Assembly: GCA_035463475.1 (NCBI GenBank) | Contig: DATHTE010000109.1 | Span: 1 to 64,000, forward strand | Direction of reading: 5' to 3' | DNA length: 64,000 nt | Source of the DNA: JACPDI01 sp035463475 | GTDB taxonomy: Bacteria; Acidobacteriota; Vicinamibacteria; Vicinamibacterales; 2-12-FULL-66-21 | Shown here: positions 58,902-64,000 of the stretch, in pieces | How the letters are laid out: every line of letters begins with the position of its first letter | How positions within the stretch are numbered: position 1 is the first letter of the stretch | Program-made: the position numbers and the translations under genes | Notes under the pieces: generated by a model | Seen by the model: the letters and a program-made list of their open reading frames with translations, nothing else | Told to the model about the DNA's origin: nothing | Database searches by the model: none

Positions 58902-58952
58902 GCTGTGCGTGTCCGATCGGTAATTGACAAAGTGGTAATCGGGTCATCGCAC

Positions 58953-59026
58953 GATCGGCAATCGGGGAGTCGGGGAATCGGGTAGTTGGACCGAGGAATC
59001 GATTCCCCGATCATCACTTGCCGATC
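58953..59026. repeat. Nested inverted repeats between convergent genes
   Basis: GATCGGCAA (58953-58961) pairs with TTGCCGATC (59018-59026), and inside, TCGGGGAATCG (58970-58980) pairs with CGATTCCCCGA (59000-59010). Both arms are perfect. The tract (58918-59026) is mostly built of ATCGGG / CGGGGA words. It separates the convergent ends of ftcD and the response regulator and is probably a two-way terminator. Confidence 0.65.
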
Positions 59027-59028
59027 GA

Positions 59029-60411
59029 CTAGAGCGCTTCCTCCTCCTCGTTCCGTCGTGGCGGGATGCCGAAGGCGCGCATCTTGCGGTACAGGTTGCT
59101 TCGCTCGACGCCGAGCACGTCGGCGGTCCGCGAGATGTTGCCGTGCTGCGCCGCGAGCGCGCGCAGGATGTAGTCACGCTCGAACTGTTCGCGGGCATCG
59201 TGCAGCGTGGCGCCGATGGCGGGGGGCGCCGACTGTCCGGGCGCGGCCGGCACCCCGTCGAGGAAGGCCAGGTCGGGGAGCGTGATCGTGTCCCCCGGCA
59301 CCATGATCATGAGCCGCTCGATCACGTTGCGCAGCTCCCGGACGTTGCCGGGCCAGCTGTAAGCCTGCAACTTGGCGAGCGCGGCGTCATCGACACGCTT
59401 CACCCGCCGCCCGTACTCGCGCGCCAGCTCCGCCATGAAGTGCTCCGCCAACCGCGGGATGTCTCCCTGCCGATCGCGCAACGGCGGCACGAAGATCGGA
59501 ATCACGTTGAGCCGGAAGTACAGGTCCTCGCGAAACCGGCCTGCGCGGATCTCCGAGGGCAGTTCCTTGTTCGTCGCGGCCAGCACGCGCACGTCCACGC
59601 GGATGCTCGCCGAGCCGCCGACGCGTTCCACCACCTGCTCCTGGAGCGCGCGCAGCACCTTCGCCTGCGTCTTGACGCTCATGTCGGCGATTTCGTCCAG
59701 GAACAACGTCCCCCCGTCCGCGAGCTCGAACTTGCCGCGACGGTCCGCCACCGCACCGGTGAACGCGCCCTTGACGTGCCCGAAGAGCTCGCTCTCGATC
59801 AACTCTTCCGGGATGGCGGCGCAGTTCACCTCGACGAACGGCCCGTTGCGGCGGCGGCTCATCGCGTGGATGGTGCGCGCAACGAGCTCCTTGCCCGTCC
59901 CGTTCTCGCCGTAAATCAGCACGCGCCCGTTGGTCGGGGCCGCCATCGCGACCTGCTCGCGCAACTGCGCCATCAGGTAGCTCTCGCCGACCATGGTCAG
60001 CCGCCGATCCACCGTCGCGCGCAGCGCGCGGTTCTCGGCCTCGAGTTGCCGTTGGCGCAGCGCGTTCCGGACAACCAGAACGGTCTTCTCGAGGGACAGC
60101 GGTTTCTCGACGAAGTCGAACGCGCCCATCTTGATCGCGCGCACGGCGGACTCGATGTTGCCGTGCCCCGAGATCATGATGACTTCCACGTCCACGTGAC
60201 GCTCCCGGAGCCGGCCGAGGGTCGCCAGTCCGTCCATGCCGGGCAGCCAGATGTCCAGGATCACGACGTCCACCGGCGTGCGCGCGAGACGATCGAGGCA
60301 GGCCTCGCCGGAAGCGACTGCCTCAACCTCGTAGCCCTCGTCGCCGAGCACGCCCGAGAGCGCCGAGCGCACGCCCGCCTCGTCGTCGACAATCAGGACC
60401 GTTGGTTTCAT
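59029..60411 (-). CDS. ntrX: NtrX-like sigma-54-dependent response regulator
   Basis: A 460-residue transcription activator. The receiver (residues 1-120) has DDE-type acids and the phospho-Asp53 in ILDIWLPG. The AAA+ domain has the Walker loop YGENGTGKELVART, ESELFGHVKGAFTGA (the GAFTGA loop that touches sigma-54) and FLDEIADMS. A Fis-type HTH closes it (HGNISRTADVLGVERSNLYR). It is paired with the kinase upstream. The ATG at 60411 follows GGGGTG; the upstream extension is not conserved. Confidence 0.93.
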   Translation of the reverse strand: MKPTVLIVDDEAGVRSALSGVLGDEGYEVEAVASGEACLDRLARTPVDVVILDIWLPGMDGLATLGRLRERHVDVEVIMISGHGNIESAVRAIKMGAFDFVEKPLSLEKTVLVVRNALRQRQLEAENRALRATVDRRLTMVGESYLMAQLREQVAMAAPTNGRVLIYGENGTGKELVARTIHAMSRRRNGPFVEVNCAAIPEELIESELFGHVKGAFTGAVADRRGKFELADGGTLFLDEIADMSVKTQAKVLRALQEQVVERVGGSASIRVDVRVLAATNKELPSEIRAGRFREDLYFRLNVIPIFVPPLRDRQGDIPRLAEHFMAELAREYGRRVKRVDDAALAKLQAYSWPGNVRELRNVIERLMIMVPGDTITLPDLAFLDGVPAAPGQSAPPAIGATLHDAREQFERDYILRALAAQHGNISRTADVLGVERSNLYRKMRAFGIPPRRNEEEEAL

Positions 60412-60486
60412 CGCACCCCGGTTGTCACCACGAAGACCACCATGAACACCCCCCGCGGTAAACACCCGCGGCTGCGGCGTCCAGGC

Positions 60487-62814
60487 TCAGCACGGCAGCT
60501 CGATCGTGAACTTCGTTCCATGCGGCGCGTGATCTCCTACTTCGATGCTGCCGCCGTGCTCGACGATGATGCGGCGCACGATGGCCAGCCCGAGGCCGCT
60601 GCCGCGGCGCTTGGTCGAATAGTACGGCATGAACAGTTTCTCGCGGTCCGCGGCGGAGATCCCCGGCCCGTTGTCGGCGATCACGATGCGCGCCACGCCG
60701 TTCGCCGCATCGTGGACCGTGGTCACGGTGATCAGCCCCGGCTCCGGCTTCGCGCCGGCCTGCTCCACCGTGCCGATCGCCTCGACGGCGTTGTCCACGA
60801 GGTTGATGATGACGCGCTTGATCTGCTCCGGGTCGAGCCGCACCGGGGGAAGCTCCGGCGCGTAAGCCCGCTCGATTCGGATGGCGCGGAACAGCCCTTC
60901 GTAAAGCGCCAGCGTGTCGTCGAGCAGCGCATGCAGGTTCGACGGCACCGCGCGCGGCGCGGGCATGCGGGCGAACTGCGCGAACTCGTCCACGAGCGCC
61001 TTCAGCGACTCGACCTCGGAGATGATCGTGGTCGTGCACTCCTCCGCGAGCGCGCGCGCGTTGGGGGGCGCGCCCGCGAAGTGCCGCCGCATGCGCTCGG
61101 CGCAGAGCTGGATCGGGGTGAGCGGGTTCTTGATCTCGTGCGCCAGCCGCCGCGCAACGTCGCGCCACGCCGCCACGCGCTGCGCGCGGATGAGCGGCGT
61201 CACGTCCTCGAAGACGAGCACGGAGGAGATGCCTCCTTCCGACTGCAGCGGTGTCGCCGCCGCCGCCAGGAACAGCTCACGACCTTCGCGCGCCAGCGCC
61301 ACTTCCTGCGCCGCTGTCGTCGCCTGCTGCGAGGAGGCGCGCCGGAGCAGCGCGCCGAGCGGCTGCAACTCCTCGCGGCCGAACACCTCGGCTGCGGGCG
61401 CGCCGACGCTCGCCTGGTCCAGGCCGATGAGCCGCGCCGCCGCGGAATTGATCGTGGACACGCGCCCTTCGCGGTCGATCGAGACGACGCCGGTGGCGAT
61501 GCGTTCGAGGATCGTCTCGATATAACGGCGCCGGTCCTCAATCTCGGCGTTCTTCCGCTCCATGTCGATGCGCGACCGTTCCAGCTTCCGCTGGCTCTGC
61601 GCCAGCTCGGCGGCCATCGTGTTGAACGCGTCCACCAGCGACCCGAATTCGTCGGCGGTCTCCTGCTCGATGCGGTGATCGAGGTGCCCGGCGCCGATCG
61701 CTTTCGCGCCGTCCGAGAGCATCTGCACGGGTCGCGTGATGCGCTTGGCGACGTACACGCCCATCCACATGGCGCTGAACAGCACCATCAGCGTCATCAT
61801 CAGGAAGAACGAGAGATAGACCCCCTGCAACGGGCCCTTGAGGACCCTGAGCTGCTTGTAGTCCTCGAAGGCGCTGGTGATGCGGCGGGAATGCATCGCG
61901 AGCTCGCCCGACAGGTAGTCGCTCGCCACGACCACGCCCGCGACGCGGCCATCGCGCCGCCGCACGAGCGCAGCCGCCCGCACCAGCTCGCCGCCGCGTT
62001 CCAGCGGGTCGTGCTGCGTCTGCGGCCGGCCGTCGGCGACGGCGCGCGACGCCAGCCGGTCGGCCGAGGCGCGCACGTGCCCGCGCGGCAGCGACGGCGA
62101 CTCCACCGCGACGAGCGCCTCCGCGTCACGACGGGGGAGACCGCCCCCGGCCGCCGGCGGCAGGTCGATGGCGCGATACAGCTCCACCATGCCGACGCGC
62201 TGCTGCTGGATCTCAGGCGTGATGGCCGCCCGCAGCGCCTCAACGTCGCCGCCGGCGAAGGCCTCGGCGGCGAGCGCGCGCGCGATCCGGGTGGCGTGCT
62301 CGACCACCTTGCGCTCGCGCTCGGCGTAGTAGTCCCCCGCGATCCGGTTCGCGGACTCCAGCACCTGGTCGATCGGCGCGCTGAACCAGCGGTCGGCGCT
62401 GTTACGAATCAGCTCGCTCCCGATAATCAGGACCAGGACCGCCGGGACGATCGTCATCGCGAGCAGCGCCGCCACCAGCTTGGCGCGGAAGCGCGCAAAC
62501 GGCAGCGCGCGCCGGCGCTCCACGATCAGCTTCACGATGTAGCGTGCCAGCAGGTACACCAGCACCACGACCATCGTGAGGTCGACGAACAGCAGCGCGC
62601 TGAGCACGACCTCACTCAGGAAGTCGGGATAGAGCTCGGTCGACCGGTCCGCCAGCGTCACCATGGCGACCACGCCGGCGATGAGCAGGAGAATGCCGAG
62701 GATGATCAGGCGCGGGTTGTCCGTGAACCGCCGCCGGGGCGCGCCGGCGCGAGCCGGCCCCCGCGCCGGTCGCGCCTTTCGAACGGACGCCGCTTCGCGG
62801 ACGGACAGCGCCAT
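60487..62814 (-). CDS. ntrY: NtrY-like membrane sensor histidine kinase
   Basis: A 775-residue kinase. Two TM helices near residues 35-55 and 65-92, another near 118-136, a long periplasmic/extracellular sensor part (to about residue 310), a TM helix, a HAMP domain (YVAKRITRPVQMLSDGAKAI), a PAS domain (residues 420-530), then the kinase core: VARRLAHEIKNPLTPIQLCA (phospho-His), NLVDNAVEAIG and IADNGPGIS, GSGLGLAIV. This domain order is that of NtrY. It phosphorylates the regulator just downstream; in Proteobacteria NtrYX responds to nitrogen, redox or envelope signals. Confidence 0.92.
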   Translation of the reverse strand: MALSVREAASVRKARPARGPARAGAPRRRFTDNPRLIILGILLLIAGVVAMVTLADRSTELYPDFLSEVVLSALLFVDLTMVVVLVYLLARYIVKLIVERRRALPFARFRAKLVAALLAMTIVPAVLVLIIGSELIRNSADRWFSAPIDQVLESANRIAGDYYAERERKVVEHATRIARALAAEAFAGGDVEALRAAITPEIQQQRVGMVELYRAIDLPPAAGGGLPRRDAEALVAVESPSLPRGHVRASADRLASRAVADGRPQTQHDPLERGGELVRAAALVRRRDGRVAGVVVASDYLSGELAMHSRRITSAFEDYKQLRVLKGPLQGVYLSFFLMMTLMVLFSAMWMGVYVAKRITRPVQMLSDGAKAIGAGHLDHRIEQETADEFGSLVDAFNTMAAELAQSQRKLERSRIDMERKNAEIEDRRRYIETILERIATGVVSIDREGRVSTINSAAARLIGLDQASVGAPAAEVFGREELQPLGALLRRASSQQATTAAQEVALAREGRELFLAAAATPLQSEGGISSVLVFEDVTPLIRAQRVAAWRDVARRLAHEIKNPLTPIQLCAERMRRHFAGAPPNARALAEECTTTIISEVESLKALVDEFAQFARMPAPRAVPSNLHALLDDTLALYEGLFRAIRIERAYAPELPPVRLDPEQIKRVIINLVDNAVEAIGTVEQAGAKPEPGLITVTTVHDAANGVARIVIADNGPGISAADREKLFMPYYSTKRRGSGLGLAIVRRIIVEHGGSIEVGDHAPHGTKFTIELPC

Positions 62815-62828
62815 GGTTGGTTAAACGC

Positions 62829-63287
62829 TCACTTCTCCGGATTCAGCAGCTCTTTCAGCTCGTCCATGAACTCGCCGATGTCGCGGAAATGCCGGTAGAC
62901 GGAGGCGAAGCGCACGTAGGCGACCTTGTCGAGCCGCTTCAGCTCTTCCATCACGAAGGCGCCGATCTCGTCGGTGGACATCTCCTTCTCCGGCCGATCC
63001 TGGAGGGTCGCCTCGACGCGGTCGGCGATCGCTTCAAGCGCCGAGACGCTCACCGGCCGTTTCTCGCACGCTTTCAGCAGCCCCGCGATGAGCTTCTGTC
63101 GCTCGAACCGCTCGCGCCGGCCGTCCTTCTTGATCACCATGTAGGGGATCTCGTCGATCCGCTCGTAGCTGGTGAACCGGCGGCCGCACTCGAGGCACTC
63201 GCGGCGCCGGCGGATCACTTCCCCTTCCTTCGACTCGCGCGAGTCCACCACCTTGTCGCCGAGATTGCCGCAGAACGGACATTTCAC
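62829..63287 (-). CDS. nrdR: Transcriptional repressor NrdR
   Basis: A 152-residue repressor of ribonucleotide reductase genes. It has the zinc ribbon KCPFCGN...RECLECGRRFTSYE (two CxxC pairs) and an ATP-cone (YMVIKKDGRRERFERQKLIA, AYVRFASVYRHFRDIGEF), which senses dATP/ATP. The GTG start overlaps the stop of the previous gene (GTGA). No NrdR box was identified here. Confidence 0.94.
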   Translation of the reverse strand: MKCPFCGNLGDKVVDSRESKEGEVIRRRRECLECGRRFTSYERIDEIPYMVIKKDGRRERFERQKLIAGLLKACEKRPVSVSALEAIADRVEATLQDRPEKEMSTDEIGAFVMEELKRLDKVAYVRFASVYRHFRDIGEFMDELKELLNPEK

Positions 63288-64000
63288 GATTCTGCCCCCA
63301 CGGCCGTGTTGCGCTGCGCGATGCGGCGCATGTTGCCGAACGACAACCCTTCCTGCGCCATGTAGACGATGCCGAGGAACGTCACCGGGATGAACGACAC
63401 CGCGTGCAGGACCAGCGCGGCCCCCACCGCGCGCTCCTCCGAAACGCCATAGAACCCCGTGACCGCGATCCGGAACGCCGCGTGAAACCCGCCGATCGCC
63501 CCCGGCGTCGGCACCGCAACCCCGACGACGAGCAGGCTCATCACCAGGAACGAGCCGGTATACGGGAACGTAATGTGAAACGCCCGCGCCGTGAACCAGA
63601 TTCCGCAGGCAATCGACATCCACAGCGGCACCGAGAGGGCCAGCGCGCGCACCAGCTCCACTGGCCGTCGCAGCACGCCCATCCCCTCGGCGAACCGCGC
63701 CACCAGTCGTTCGACCACCGTGACGGCGCGCGCGGGCATCCAGCGCTCCAGCCGGCGAGCCGCACGGGCGAGCCGCTCGGGATGCCCCGCGAGGACCGTC
63801 AACGCCACCAGACCGACGACCGCGGCCATCGCCGTCACGCCCGCGCCCATGCGCACCGCGGCAAAGGTCCGCGGGTCGGCCGAGGCCAGCCCGGGGTCGA
63901 AGAACAGCAGGAAGACGCTGAAAAGCAGCAGCACCGTGACCAGATCCAGCAGCCGCTCGAGCACGATGGTCGCAAACGTGGCGGTGGCGCTCAGCGACTC
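63284..64000 (-). CDS. Flippase-like (AglD/MprF-type) membrane protein, partial
   Basis: An open frame runs in from the right edge. The visible 238 residues have about six TM helices (VLLLFSVFLLFFDPGLASAD, then FLVMSLLVVGVAVPTPGAIG), and the closing sequence GAIGGFHAAFRIAVTGFYGV, then HAVSFIPVTFLGIVYMAQEG, is typical of the lysylphosphatidylglycerol synthase TM-region family (UPF0104). Members are suspected lipid flippases. The edge residues (SATATFATIVLERLLDLV) match this family's fifth segment, so the start lies beyond the window. Confidence 0.8.
   Translation of the reverse strand, partial: ESLSATATFATIVLERLLDLVTVLLLFSVFLLFFDPGLASADPRTFAAVRMGAGVTAMAAVVGLVALTVLAGHPERLARAARRLERWMPARAVTVVERLVARFAEGMGVLRRPVELVRALALSVPLWMSIACGIWFTARAFHITFPYTGSFLVMSLLVVGVAVPTPGAIGGFHAAFRIAVTGFYGVSEERAVGAALVLHAVSFIPVTFLGIVYMAQEGLSFGNMRRIAQRNTAVGAES

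Noticed and set aside
59143..62898. 1251-codon open frame on the plus strand
   Set aside because: It is the antisense shadow of the NtrY/NtrX genes. It is Arg/His/Asp-rich with no family motifs, and the minus strand carries two full conserved proteins.
1..64000. CRISPR array, rRNA operon, intact insertion sequence, replication origin
   Set aside because: No regularly spaced direct repeats, rRNA segments, intact transposase or DnaA-box cluster was found.

Overview
This 64 kb window is GC-rich, densely coded bacterial chromosome. It looks like Acidobacteriota, probably the Vicinamibacteria (subgroup 6) lineage. The supporting signs are an orphan FtsX/MacB permease of the acidobacterial duplicated type, a VWFA-related acidobacterial secreted protein, a short EF-Ts, an NtrY/NtrX pair, and intergenic spacers full of short degenerate repeats. 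The lineage call is inference from gene content, not from a marker phylogeny. Many start codons are GTG or TTG, and most neighbouring genes overlap by 1-4 bases.

Layout. 1-3989 (minus): type IV pilus assembly genes pilMN (fused), pilO, pilP and the start of pilQ, which runs off the left edge. 4365-8311 (plus): translation block rplM-rpsI-rpsB-tsf-pyrH-frr, followed by thrC, an orphan ABC-type permease and (minus) pfkA. 13466-18500: tRNA-Ala(CGC) with a terminator, then a decayed tyrosine-recombinase integrase, an XRE regulator remnant and a run of poorly conserved secreted or lipoprotein genes; this looks like an eroded genomic island. 18503-24545: membrane protein plus phosphodiesterase, zinc-ribbon proteins, an inactive rhodanese, a PHP phosphoesterase derived from DNA polymerase X, and a frameshifted BON gene. 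24544-28960 (plus): a DUF2723 membrane protein, lolA and a lipoprotein secretin.

29089-36302 (minus) is the most coherent accessory system: nagZ-ldcA-mpl-pxpB-pxpC-murB-murA, with every junction overlapping or 1 base apart. It joins murein recycling (NagZ, LdcA, Mpl) to the first committed steps of UDP-MurNAc synthesis, with 5-oxoprolinase subunits in the middle. It faces a GHMP sugar kinase-polX operon across a 26-base gap that holds one palindromic -10 box. The MurA carries Asp in place of the fosfomycin-target Cys.

39378-48273 (minus): ffh-rpsP-khpA-rimM-trmD-rplS-rnhB, then a TPR protein, a small membrane protein, thiE, a RodZ-like protein and a hypothetical gene. 48411-57926 (minus): one long overlapping run covering a TPR/TM protein, a zinc-ribbon RDD protein, pgpA, cinA, thpR, plsY, gpsA, ftsY, ribD, ribE and ribBA. 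57987-58901 (plus): glutamate formimidoyltransferase. 59029-64000 (minus): NtrX-like sigma-54 regulator, NtrY-like kinase, nrdR and a partial flippase-like membrane protein.

A recurring theme is TANNNT -10 hexamers placed 6-9 bases before start codons (pyrH, pfkA, fmdB-like, the rhodanese, the GHMP kinase and others), which predicts leaderless mRNAs.
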